From Sedimentibacter saalensis (GTDB taxonomy: Bacteria > Bacillota > Clostridia > Tissierellales > Sedimentibacteraceae), in contig NZ_VLKH01000001.1 of NCBI RefSeq assembly GCF_007830175.1, positions 372,001-436,000 of the forward strand: a stretch of DNA of 64,000 nt, written 5' to 3'. Positions 15,302-22,795 of the stretch are shown here, in pieces (position 1 is the first letter of the stretch; each line of letters starts with the position of its first letter). The notes under the pieces were generated by a model. It saw nothing but the letters and a program-made list of their open reading frames with translations, was not told the DNA's origin and did not search any database. The translations under genes were made by a program, and so were the position numbers.

Positions 15302-16162
15302 TCAATCCCCAAGTTCAAAACAACCTATTCCTATGAGCCCCGGGCCTGTGTGAACACCAAGGGAGGCAGAAATCTGACCTTCCATGAACAAAGCTGCATT
15401 ATCTATGAATGGTTTCATCTTTTCCTTTACCATGTCTGCTTCTTCCTTTGCAGATCCATGGCATATTGCGAGATAATAATTCTTCTTGTCCTTTATTATA
15501 TCCTGAACGATTTCCATCAGCTTGTTTATGCTTTGCTTTCTTCCGCGTACCTTTGCAACAGTGTAATAAATACCGTCATTGTCACATGCAATAATAGGCT
15601 TAATCTGAAGCATGCTTCCGATAATTCCTTCAACACGGCCAAGCCTTCCTCCCTTTATGAGGTATTGGAGTGTTTGAATGCTGTAATAAATGTGAGAATC
15701 CTTAATTTTACCCTCAACTTTTTTTATTATTTCTTCAAATACGAGATTTTTTTCTGCCAATTGAGCTGCATAAACAGCTAAGAAACCTGAGCCAAGGGCA
15801 ATGTTTTTTGTGTCAATTACTGCTGTCTTAATATTATGGAACTCACTGCAAACCTGTTTGATGGCATTATATGTACCGCTAAGCCCTGATGATATTACAG
15901 GAATAATCACATGAGTGTATCCGTCAGCAACTATTTTCTCAAGCGTTTCACGGATTTCTCCCAATGTTGGAAGGCTTGTGCTAGGAATTTCTTCTGTTAG
16001 TCTTTCATATACCTCTTCGGGAGTTATGTCGATTCTGTCCCTATAGGATTTATCCTTGTAATTAATGCCGAGTGAAAGTTGATAAATGTTGAATTTATCC
16101 AGCATATTCTGTGGAACATCTGATCCGGAATCTGTCAATACTGCTATTTTATTTTCGTTCAT
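15302..16162 (-). CDS. DegV-family fatty-acid-binding protein
   Basis: A 286-residue protein with the DegV signature: VLTDSGSDVP near the N-terminus, TSLPT, ISSGLSGTYN, IDTKNIALGSGF and a C-terminal GPGLIGIGCF. DegV (FakB-like) proteins bind fatty acids or acyl-phosphates. In FakAB systems they present the fatty acid to a kinase, but no FakA is nearby. The start has GTGAGGAG. It is the second gene behind the DUF1836 protein (12-base gap), a pairing I recall from other Firmicutes, and the two share a clear promoter/operator. Confidence 0.9.
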   Translation of the reverse strand: MNENKIAVLTDSGSDVPQNMLDKFNIYQLSLGINYKDKSYRDRIDITPEEVYERLTEEIPSTSLPTLGEIRETLEKIVADGYTHVIIPVISSGLSGTYNAIKQVCSEFHNIKTAVIDTKNIALGSGFLAVYAAQLAEKNLVFEEIIKKVEGKIKDSHIYYSIQTLQYLIKGGRLGRVEGIIGSMLQIKPIIACDNDGIYYTVAKVRGRKQSINKLMEIVQDIIKDKKNYYLAICHGSAKEEADMVKEKMKPFIDNAALFMEGQISASLGVHTGPGLIGIGCFELGD

Positions 16163-16174
16163 GTTTTCTCCTCA

Positions 16175-16726
16175 CTAAGGCTTAGAATTATAATTTTTTA
16201 TTTTTGTTTTTATTATTTTTTCAGTCAATAGCTTGTTTGATAAAGCTGTAGTAATTGAGGAAATTGCTAATCTGTCATATTCGATTTCTCTTTCTTCCAG
16301 AACATAGGTGTTTTTATCCACCGTTATCGGCTTAAATACCTTTCTTGTGGATTCTTCAAATGATTCAACAAAAGCATCATAGGCCCTTTCGTTGCCGTGC
16401 AGGGCAATCTGCAGCAGTATGCCGTCTTTTATTTCTGATATTGTCAATATTTGCTTAAGAAGGGTTATGACCATAACTTCTGCAATGTGCAGTTTGTCAT
16501 ATTTTTTCTTAACCGGTTTAGGAATCATACCCCACTTCACATAATTGTTCACCATGCTTTTTGTAAGGAGGTTCTCGTCATCAATCTGCATACTTGATAA
16601 TTCATCATTCACAATTTGTAAAAGCTGGTCGCAATATACCGGAAATTTCGGCAGGTCATTCCATTTGATGAGTTTTATTTCACTCATTTGTTTGCTGTAT
16701 TCATATAGTTCCAAGTTATCATCCAT
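16175..16726 (-). CDS. DUF1836 protein, probable MerR-like DNA-binding regulator
   Basis: A 183-residue DUF1836 protein. The stretch around residues 55-90 (MVNNYVKWGMIPKPVKKKY followed by HIAEVMVI) looks like the wing and helix of a MerR-type DNA-binding domain. No metal-binding or effector domain is recognised in the remainder. It is the first gene of an operon with degV, and the promoter carries a perfect 11-bp inverted repeat at the transcription start, so it may repress its own operon. That role is inferred from context; the family assignment is reasonably firm. Confidence 0.8.
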   Translation of the reverse strand: MDDNLELYEYSKQMSEIKLIKWNDLPKFPVYCDQLLQIVNDELSSMQIDDENLLTKSMVNNYVKWGMIPKPVKKKYDKLHIAEVMVITLLKQILTISEIKDGILLQIALHGNERAYDAFVESFEESTRKVFKPITVDKNTYVLEEREIEYDRLAISSITTALSNKLLTEKIIKTKIKNYNSKP

Positions 16727-16750
16727 ATTTTTTCCTTTATCGTTAACGAT

Positions 16751-16805
16751 TATATGTAGTTATAACAACTACATATATCATAGCGTAGACATGCATGGTT
16801 GTCAA
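16751..16805 (-). promoter_or_regulatory. Sigma-A promoter with palindromic operator for DUF1836-degV
   Basis: On the minus strand TTGACA (16805-16800), a 17-base spacer and TATGAT (16782-16777) make a near-consensus promoter. Immediately downstream lies TATATGTAGTT-N5-AACTACATATA (16751-16777), a perfect inverted repeat covering the expected start point. Confidence 0.8.
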
Positions 16806-16842
16806 GCATTCTTATTTAAATTTGACATCATTTTCCTCATTT

Positions 16843-16890
16843 AAAAAAGTTTCTCCGCAACTCCGCTAGGGGACCTATGTCCACCTTCGG
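16843..16890 (-). repeat. Repeat A, partial copy 3
   Basis: Matches the first ~48 bases of copies 1 and 2 (AAAAAAGTTTCTCCGCAACT, then CCGCTAGGGGACCTATGTCC) and then stops. It lies between a terminator and the next minus-strand promoter, the same context as the full copies. Confidence 0.75.
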
Positions 16891-16901
16891 AGTTAAAAAA
16901 G

Positions 16902-16920
16902 GCTCTGATTAACTCAGAGC
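16902..16920 (-). terminator. Terminator of the wall-binding-repeat gene
   Basis: GCTCTGA-TTAAC-TCAGAGC hairpin followed on the minus strand by CTTTTTTAA. Confidence 0.8.
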
Positions 16921-16956
16921 TGTGTAAGCTATTTACGATAAGAAGACTCAGTTTCT

Positions 16957-18084
16957 CTAATGTTCCATTTTTCCATCCACATCAAGCACCTTTTCAATTT
17001 CAACCTGCACATTATGCGTTATGTCATTGAAGCTTCCCAAGACATAGGAATGCATGTATGGAGGCATTGCCGGATTTTCCTTCTTGGGATTGACCCTTAC
17101 TACATATTCTGCAACAGCATCCGGAAGATAGTTTTTATCTGTAAGAAGAAGGGGTGTATGCTTGCCAAGATGAGCCAACAAATTTGCTGAAACAATGTTG
17201 TACCATCTCTTCAGTTCTCCGAATGCAAATGCCCACCCATCATTTGTGTTGTGTTTCCATCCAAAAGTATCAACTTCACTGGCATATTCCGAAAATTTAA
17301 CAGATATGGTATAAGGATTGCTTGCGCTGATTCTAATAACGTCTTTGTCTATTATTCCACTTATCTCTTCTTCCACCTTAGAGCCGACAGTTTTTTCACT
17401 TCCCAGAATATAGTAATTCTTATCCTTATTATCGTTTATGAAAATTCTGACAGGTTCCGGGACTATGTCTTGCTCTACCAATATTATTGGTGTACCTTTG
17501 TGTGCTGCATAAAATGAAGCTGTTATTCCTTCGCTGTAATCCTGACCTGATATTACTATGATGTCCTTTCTACCTTCTTCTGATGCTGACGGAATTATAT
17601 TTAGTCTGAAATCTGCTGTTTCAACGCATGATTCATATACATCCTCGGTATCAGTTATTCTGTAGACAGTCAGTCCTGCCATTTTCAGAATATTTTCAAC
17701 TGCGCGTGAAACAGGGCCTGCAATTAGCACCTGGGCAGGAACCTCATTGCCTGTGGGGCCCATTCTTTGTATTTCCTTTATTGATATTTCAGGCAGATAA
17801 TTTCTTTCAGTAAACATTATGGGGGCATTAATGGGAAAATGAACAACACTGGAAGCACAAAGAGAATACTGCCACTTATCACCGGGAACAAGTATAACAG
17901 CATTAGGCTTCCAATTAATATTTCGACTTGGATATATCATTTTTGTCATTGCTATGTTGAAGCTGTACATGTCTTCATGATTTATCCTGGTGGTATTTAC
18001 TGTGTTTTGTTCTTCTGTATCTGCTTGTCTAGGTTCAGGCATGAGCCTTACACACCCGGATTTCGGATTGAAAAATTGCTGCAT
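16957..18084 (-). CDS. Cell-wall-binding repeat 2 (PF04122-like) protein without signal peptide
   Basis: A 375-residue protein built of repeated units resembling cell-wall-binding repeat 2: ILVPGDKWQYSLCAS with PIMFTERNYLP, VLIAGPVSRAVENIL, VISGQDYSEGITAS with YYILGSEKTVGSKVEEEI, and a final segment with PLLLTDKNYLP and SYVLGSFNDI. In surface proteins these repeats anchor to anionic wall polymers, but this protein begins MQQFFNPKSGC with no export signal or membrane segment, so it may be cytoplasmic or exported by another route. The start has AAGGAG. Its exact role is unknown. It is followed by its own terminator. Confidence 0.75.
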   Translation of the reverse strand: MQQFFNPKSGCVRLMPEPRQADTEEQNTVNTTRINHEDMYSFNIAMTKMIYPSRNINWKPNAVILVPGDKWQYSLCASSVVHFPINAPIMFTERNYLPEISIKEIQRMGPTGNEVPAQVLIAGPVSRAVENILKMAGLTVYRITDTEDVYESCVETADFRLNIIPSASEEGRKDIIVISGQDYSEGITASFYAAHKGTPIILVEQDIVPEPVRIFINDNKDKNYYILGSEKTVGSKVEEEISGIIDKDVIRISASNPYTISVKFSEYASEVDTFGWKHNTNDGWAFAFGELKRWYNIVSANLLAHLGKHTPLLLTDKNYLPDAVAEYVVRVNPKKENPAMPPYMHSYVLGSFNDITHNVQVEIEKVLDVDGKMEH

Positions 18085-18201
18085 GTTTTTTCTCCTTCCA
18101 ATAGTAATTTATATAATATATTCGCTTGTTGTGTCTTCGTGAACATTTATATTCCATCAATCTGATGCAAGAAATTGAAAAATCTGCAGATAAGCAATAA
18201 A

Positions 18202-18230
18202 AAAGCCCTAAACATAATGTTCAGAGCTTT
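18202..18230 (-). terminator. Terminator of the small exported-protein gene
   Basis: AAAGCTCTGAACAT/ATGTTTAGGGCTTT stem with G-T pairs, followed on the minus strand by TTTTTTATTG. Confidence 0.78.
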
Positions 18231-18243
18231 AAACTTTAAAGGA

Positions 18244-18429
18244 TTATTCTGCACACACTTCTGCTTTAGCGCACTCAGAAACTCCCTTATCCATTGTTCT
18301 TGCACATTCAGCCACTGACTGTCCGCCTTTGTTCACTGCCATCTCTGACACCATGTTGACTGCATATGCCTGTTTTGTCGATCCAAGAACAATTATTGAA
18401 GCTACAAATATATATAATAATTTTTTCAT
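18244..18429 (-). CDS. Small exported protein, function unknown
   Basis: A 61-residue protein with a textbook signal peptide (MKKLLYIFVASIIVLGST, cleavage likely after AYA) and a mature part of about 38 residues that contains three Cys and repeats an ECA motif (AECARTMDKG, SECAKAEVCAE). I do not recognise it. The AAGGAGG ribosome site and own terminator support a real gene. The paired Cys could form a disulfide or bind a metal once secreted. It stands alone, divergent from the MDR dehydrogenase. Confidence 0.75.
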   Translation of the reverse strand: MKKLLYIFVASIIVLGSTKQAYAVNMVSEMAVNKGGQSVAECARTMDKGVSECAKAEVCAE

Positions 18430-18554
18430 TTTATTTCCTCCTTTTTTATTTTATTGTACATAACAAATGTGAAGAATTTATGTATATTTTTAATTTTTAT
18501 GTTGAACTTAAATATAATGGGTATAAGAGTAATAAAACATAAAGGAGTATTCAT

Positions 18555-19550
18555 ATGAAAGCAATGGTAATAAATAAAACTGGCGGCCCGGATGTTTTTG
18601 AAATGATGGATATAAAAAAGCCGGAAGTAAAATCAGGCTATGTCCTGGTCAAAGTCTTGGCCAGCAGCTTGAATCCTCTGGAAACTAAAATAAGATCCGG
18701 CCTCACACCGGCAATTATACCACCATTTCCCGCAGTTCTGAATGCAGACTTTTCAGGAGTTGTGGAACAAGTGGGCGAAGGCGTCACAAACTTTAAAGAA
18801 GGAGATGAAGTTTTCGGTTATGTGGGAGGAGTCAAGGATGAATGGGGTTCCCTTGCAGAATATACATTGGTTGACAAGGACTTGATGAGCCTCAAGCCTA
18901 AGAATGTTGACTTCAAAACTGCTGCAATGTTTCCATTGGTAAGTTTGACTGCCTGGAAAGCAATTATTGATAAATCAAATATCAAGATACATGACAAAGT
19001 ATTGATTCACGGAGCAGCCGGAGGAGTTGGGCATATGGCTGTCCAATTTGCAAATCTTTTAGGTGCAGAAGTATATGCAACTGTATCAGGAGACGAAAAA
19101 GGTGAAATTGCTAAAAAGTTCGGAGCAGCACACGTAATCAACTACAAGGAAACACCTGTTGAGCAATATGTAAATGAATATACAGGCGGAAGAGGTTTTG
19201 ATTTTGTATTTGACACTATCGGAGGAAATAATCTTCTCAACAGCTTCAAGGCTGTAAAAATTGACGGAACAATTTGTACAACAAATACCAGAGTTACACT
19301 TGACTTATCGCTTATGCACAGCAAAGCTATAGGGCTTAAAGCATTATTCATTGTCCTGCCGATTTTAACCAACACAAACAGAACTGAAATAGGAACAACA
19401 TTAAATGAAGTTAAAAAACTCATAGAAGCAGAAAAAATCAGCATATTGAAAGATAAAAACCAATTCGTGTTTTCTGAAATAACAAAGGCTCATGAGTATT
19501 ACGAATCAGGCATAGCGACCGGCAAAATTTCTCTGGTAAGTGACTTATAA
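18555..19550 (+). CDS. Zinc-independent MDR oxidoreductase (quinone oxidoreductase-like)
   Basis: A 331-residue medium-chain dehydrogenase/reductase. The GroES-like catalytic half is N-terminal (SSLNPLETKIRSG, NADFSGVVEQVG, GDEVFGYVGG) and the Rossmann half carries the nucleotide motif HGAAGGVGHMAVQFA, typical of NADPH-dependent quinone or enone reductases. The Cys/His ligands of zinc alcohol dehydrogenases are absent. The probable role is reduction of quinones, enals or enones; the substrate is unknown. The ribosome site AAAGGAG is 8 bases before the ATG. It is monocistronic and ends at a hairpin pair flanking repeat B copy 4. Confidence 0.88.
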   Translation: MKAMVINKTGGPDVFEMMDIKKPEVKSGYVLVKVLASSLNPLETKIRSGLTPAIIPPFPAVLNADFSGVVEQVGEGVTNFKEGDEVFGYVGGVKDEWGSLAEYTLVDKDLMSLKPKNVDFKTAAMFPLVSLTAWKAIIDKSNIKIHDKVLIHGAAGGVGHMAVQFANLLGAEVYATVSGDEKGEIAKKFGAAHVINYKETPVEQYVNEYTGGRGFDFVFDTIGGNNLLNSFKAVKIDGTICTTNTRVTLDLSLMHSKAIGLKALFIVLPILTNTNRTEIGTTLNEVKKLIEAEKISILKDKNQFVFSEITKAHEYYESGIATGKISLVSDL

Positions 19551-19620
19551 TACACAAGTATTCATTTTAACATCAACATGACGAATTTCCTGCTCTTTGC
19601 AGAAGAAGACTTAATTAAAA

Positions 19621-19640
19621 ACAGCACCCTCGGGTGCTGT
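19621..19640 (+). terminator. Hairpin left of repeat B copy 4
   Basis: ACAGCACCC-TC-GGGTGCTGT; stem shared with the hairpin at 19772 on the other side of the repeat. Confidence 0.65.
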
Positions 19641-19643
19641 CAG

Positions 19644-19769
19644 TTTGATGACAAAGTAAAATTTGGACGTTGTCATTCTGAGGCGCAGCCGAAAAATCTC
19701 ATGTTTTCAACAAAGATGAGATCCTTCACTACCGTTCAGGATGACAACGTCGGAGTTTGTCAATAGTCT
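19644..19769 (+). repeat. Repeat B, copy 4
   Basis: Imperfect palindrome (GTCATTCTGAGGCGCAGCCG ... CGTTCAGGATGAC) with conserved ends TGATGACAAAGT and TTTGTCAATAGTCTG. It lies between two hairpins that share the ACAGCACC/GGTGCTGT stem. Confidence 0.87.
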
Positions 19770-19771
19770 GA

Positions 19772-19801
19772 ACAGCACCCAATTGAAGGTGCTGTTTTTT
19801 A
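19772..19801. terminator. Terminator right of repeat B copy 4
   Basis: ACAGCACC-CAATTGAA-GGTGCTGT followed by TTTTTT on the plus strand, serving the MDR gene; the convergent coiled-coil gene ends at 19803. Confidence 0.8.
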
Positions 19802-19802
19802 G

Positions 19803-20081
19803 TTATTCTGTCTTTATTTCCTCTATTTTTCTTTTCAGTTCCTCTATTGTTTGCTGTGATAATTTAATTTTTCCAATTAACTCTGCCACAGCACTGTCAG
19901 GATTTTCTTTTTCACTTTCAAAAATAAATTTGCCTATTTCCATAAATAATTGGTTGATTTGTTTTTCTTCTGCTGATATTTCGGAGTTAAGTTTAGTTGT
20001 TTCTGCAAAATCTTTAGCCATATCAGTGGCAGAACCAGCCACATCACCTATTTTCTTGCCTATCTTGTCTAAAAACGCCAT
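19803..20081 (-). CDS. Small helical/coiled-coil protein
   Basis: A 92-residue soluble protein that looks almost entirely helical. MAFLDKIGKKIGDVAGSATDM is an amphipathic N-terminal helix, and the C-terminal part (SQQTIEELKRKIEEIKTE) is a coiled coil. Similar N-terminal segments precede zinc ribbons in other clostridial proteins, but no zinc ribbon is present here. The function is unknown. The start is the ATG at 20081 preceded by GAAAGGAGAA. An upstream in-frame codon at 20120 lacks a ribosome site. Confidence 0.75.
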   Translation of the reverse strand: MAFLDKIGKKIGDVAGSATDMAKDFAETTKLNSEISAEEKQINQLFMEIGKFIFESEKENPDSAVAELIGKIKLSQQTIEELKRKIEEIKTE

Positions 20082-20187
20082 AAAATTTCTCCTTTCAATT
20101 ATTATATATTTGTATATCAATAAACTTATACCAACAATATTATTTTTTAATCATTAAAAATCAACATAATTACTACTTTCTGGATAG

Positions 20188-21120
20188 CTATTCTGAAAAT
20201 AATGCAGTTGAAAAGTACCTGTCGCCTGAATCAGGCAGAAGTACAACTATATTTTTTCCTTCATTTTCTGGTCTATTTGCAACTAAGGTAGCAGCCCAAA
20301 GAGCAGCACCGGATGATATTCCAACCATTACTCCTTCAGATCTGGCAATCTCTTTCCCTGAATTGAAAGCATCTTCATTTTCAACTGTTACAATTTCATC
20401 ATAAATATTAGTATTAAGAGCGTTTGGAATAAATCCTGCTCCTATTCCTTGAATTTTGTGTGGACCGGCAGTTCCTTTTGATAGAATGGGTGATGCTTCA
20501 GGCTCAACCCCTATTATTTTTACATCAGGATTTTTTTCCTTCAGAAATTTTCCTACTCCTGATATGGTTCCTCCTGTTCCGATTCCTGCTACAAATATAT
20601 CTACTTTTCCATCTGTGTCTTCCCAAATTTCAGGTCCCGTAGTGGTGTAATGAATGGCTGGATTAGCAGGATTGTCAAATTGCGCCGGTATAAATGAATT
20701 TGGTATTTCAGCTGCCAGTTCTTCTGCTTTTGCAATAGCACCCTTCATTCCTTTGGCACCTTCAGTCAATACAACTTCTGCACCGTAAGCTTTCAATAAA
20801 TTTCTTCTTTCAACGCTCATTGTGTCAGGCATTGTTAGAATTGTTCTGTATCCTTTGGCAGTTGCAACGCTTGCGATTCCAATTCCTGTATTGCCGCTTG
20901 TAGGTTCAATTATTACTGAACCTTCTTTCAAGAGTCCTTTTTCCTCAGCATCAGCTATCATGGCAAATGCAATTCTGTCTTTAACACTGCCTGCAGGATT
21001 AAAATATTCAAGTTTTGCAATTATTTTTGCCTTTAAATTATTCTTTTTTTCATAATTGGTCAATTCCAAAAGTGGTGTTTTTCCAATTAAATCTGTTAAG
21101 CTTTTATTTATTTTTCCCAT
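20188..21120 (-). CDS. cysK: Cysteine synthase A (O-acetylserine sulfhydrylase)
   Basis: A 310-residue PLP enzyme that makes cysteine from O-acetylserine and sulfide in the cytoplasm. The Schiff-base lysine is in [11 protein letters not shown], the substrate loop is [11 protein letters not shown], and the PLP-phosphate loop is [13 protein letters not shown]. The final [10 protein letters not shown] is typical of CysK rather than cystathionine beta-synthase, and no regulatory domain follows. Length matches the family. A strong AAAGGAG site precedes the ATG. It is divergent from a NifU-like scaffold gene, a setting that fits sulfur and Fe-S metabolism. Confidence 0.95.
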   Translation of the reverse strand: MGKINKSLTDLIGKTPLLELTNYEKKNNLKAKIIAKLEYFNPAGSVKDRIAFAMIADAEEKGLLKEGSVIIEPTSGNTGIGIASVATAKGYRTILTMPDTMSVERRNLLKAYGAEVVLTEGAKGMKGAIAKAEELAAEIPNSFIPAQFDNPANPAIHYTTTGPEIWEDTDGKVDIFVAGIGTGGTISGVGKFLKEKNPDVKIIGVEPEASPILSKGTAGPHKIQGIGAGFIPNALNTNIYDEIVTVENEDAFNSGKEIARSEGVMVGISSGAALWAATLVANRPENEGKNIVVLLPDSGDRYFSTALFSE

Positions 21121-21280
21121 ATTCTTTTCTCCTTTTATTTTATTTTGCTTTATGCTATTACATATATTTCTTATATGTTTTGTATGAATTAATTTTCCAA
21201 ATTATACAATATAAATTACTCCATGTCAACAATATAATTTTGTTAAAACAAATAATTTTTATACCCTCTTTCAGATATAT

Positions 21281-21309
21281 TTGACTTATGAATTTACCGG
21301 TAATATAAT
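21281..21309 (+). promoter_or_regulatory. Sigma-A promoter of the NifU-like gene
   Basis: TTGACT (21281-21286), 17-base spacer, TATAAT (21304-21309). The spacer holds the palindrome TACCGGTA, a possible operator. Confidence 0.75.
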
Positions 21310-21360
21310 ATTATATTAATCAAATAGAAATAAATGTTCAGATGAAAAAAGGAGACAGTT

Positions 21361-21726
21361 ATGTATACAGATATAGCTTTAGATCATATTTCAGCTCCAA
21401 GAAATGCCGGTGAAATACAAGATGCAGATGGCATTGGTAATATAGGCAACCCTTCAGATGGAGATAGGTTAACAATTTATATAAAAGTTCATAAAGAAAT
21501 TATTACTGATATAATGTTCAAAGCCTTTGGCTGTGGTGCTGCCATAGCTGCCGGAAGTATGATGACTGTAATGGCAAAAGGCAAGACATTGGACCAGGCT
21601 ATGATGATAACAAATGAAGCTGTCTCAGAAGCGCTGGGAGGACTTCCCCCTCAAAAATTAAAATGTTCAAACATAGCAGCCGATGCCCTGCATAATGCAA
21701 TTGATGATTATAAATCAAAGCTATAA
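21361..21726 (+). CDS. NifU/IscU-like scaffold missing the first cluster Cys
   Basis: A 121-residue protein aligned end to end with the IscU/NifU N-terminal Fe-S scaffold. The usual three cluster cysteines should be in GNPxCGD, FGCGAA and KxxCS. The second (Cys58) and third (Cys102) are present, but the first motif reads GNPSDGD, with Asp33 in the Cys position. Asp35, the residue that helps cluster transfer, is kept. It could bind a cluster with an Asp ligand or have another function. No IscS or NifS gene is adjacent. A strong promoter and AAAAGGAG site precede the gene. It is divergent from cysK. Confidence 0.87.
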   Translation: MYTDIALDHISAPRNAGEIQDADGIGNIGNPSDGDRLTIYIKVHKEIITDIMFKAFGCGAAIAAGSMMTVMAKGKTLDQAMMITNEAVSEALGGLPPQKLKCSNIAADALHNAIDDYKSKL

Positions 21727-21862
21727 TCATACTTTCAAAATAATAATCTTAGGCATATTAATGCCGACAAACAAAAACAGAAGATTAACTTCTGTCAGAT
21801 TGATTACAAAGTCATTAAATTAATTAATATTGGGAATTGTTGTGAACTTGAAATCTAAGTTC

Positions 21863-21943
21863 GTAGGGGAGAGCCTTGTGCTCTCCCGCAGATAACAACT
21901 TTTTTGAATTAATTGCCCCGGGCGGACAGTAGTCCGCCCCTAC
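21863..21943 (+). repeat. Repeat C, copy 3
   Basis: GTAGGGG...CCCCTAC boundaries. Stems GGGAGAGC/GCTCTCCC and GGCGGAC/GTCCGCC replace GGGAGGAC/GTCCTCCC and GGCGGAT/ATCCGCC of copy 2, so both arms changed together. Confidence 0.85.
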
Positions 21944-21959
21944 GGTTTGTCAATTTGTT

Positions 21960-22559
21960 TTATTTGTATATCATAATTTGTTCTTTTGAAAAGTTATACT
22001 GCTTTTCATCCGGTTGTGCTGTTGGCTTTCCAAAAGGCATCTGAGCTATGAACTTCCAAGTGTCCGGTATTTCCCACTCTTTTTTAACATCCTTGTCTAT
22101 GAGTTCAGTGTAATGTTGAAGCGATGCACCATATCCTTCATTTTGTAAAGCAGTCCATATAACATATTGAAGCATCCCGTTTGACTGCTGGGACCATACA
22201 GGGAAATTATCCTTGTATGTGGCAAATTGCTCCTGAAGGGATTCTACCACTGCCTGATCTTCAAAGTACAGCACAGTTCCATATCCACTTTTAAAAGAAT
22301 TTATTTTTTCTTCAGTTGGCTTGAATGATTGCTCAGGAACTATATTTCTCAATGCTTTCATTGTAATATTCCAAAACTTGTCATGTTGTTTGTCTAAAAG
22401 AAGTACCGCTCTTGCACTTTGAGAATTGAAAGCTGATGGCGTATATTTCATTCCATTCTCCACTATTTCCTTAATTCTATCGTCTGAAACCACAGTTTCT
22501 TTGCTTATTCCATAATATGAACGTCTGTCCATAACTGATGTTGAAAAATCTTTTGTCAT
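21960..22559 (-). CDS. Nitroreductase-family flavoprotein (Frm2-like)
   Basis: A 199-residue FMN-dependent reductase of the small nitroreductase subgroup that includes yeast Frm2/Hbn1. Visible features are the N-terminal MDRRSYYGI with SAFNSQSARAVLL for FMN phosphate binding, NGMLQYVIWTALQNEGYGASLQHY in the middle split around the dimer interface, and MPFGKPTAQP near the end. It probably reduces nitro compounds or quinones with NAD(P)H and may contribute to stress defence. The ribosome site is CGGAGGAT. The promoter contains a YodB-like palindrome between its -35 and -10 boxes, suggesting control by an HxlR/DUF24 regulator. Confidence 0.87.
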   Translation of the reverse strand: MTKDFSTSVMDRRSYYGISKETVVSDDRIKEIVENGMKYTPSAFNSQSARAVLLLDKQHDKFWNITMKALRNIVPEQSFKPTEEKINSFKSGYGTVLYFEDQAVVESLQEQFATYKDNFPVWSQQSNGMLQYVIWTALQNEGYGASLQHYTELIDKDVKKEWEIPDTWKFIAQMPFGKPTAQPDEKQYNFSKEQIMIYK

Positions 22560-22676
22560 TTTATCCTCCGAAATTTTTTATTTTTTTATTTTGTCCTTTT
22601 GATTCTTTTATATTTATGTTAAAAGTAATTTTACTTAAATAAATATCATGTCATTGATAGAGAGTCCAGGGTGCAC

Positions 22677-22705
22677 AAGTTACTACTAATTAGTAATATT
22701 GTCAA
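22677..22705 (-). promoter_or_regulatory. Nitroreductase promoter with palindromic operator in the spacer
   Basis: Minus strand TTGACA (22705-22700), 17-base spacer, TAACTT (22682-22677). The spacer contains TACTAATTAGTA (22684-22695), a 12-bp perfect palindrome similar to YodB/CatR-type operators. Confidence 0.65.
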
Positions 22706-22748
22706 CACATATTTTCATATTTTTTATTTCATTTTAAATCCATGAAAA

Positions 22749-22779
22749 AACGACTATGATTTATTCATCCTTAGCCGTT
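22749..22779 (-). terminator. Terminator of the DUF2935 gene
   Basis: AACGACTA / TTAGCCGTT stem (one mismatch) followed on the minus strand by TTTTTTCATG. Confidence 0.7.
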
Positions 22780-22795
22780 TTTTTAACATGCAATT

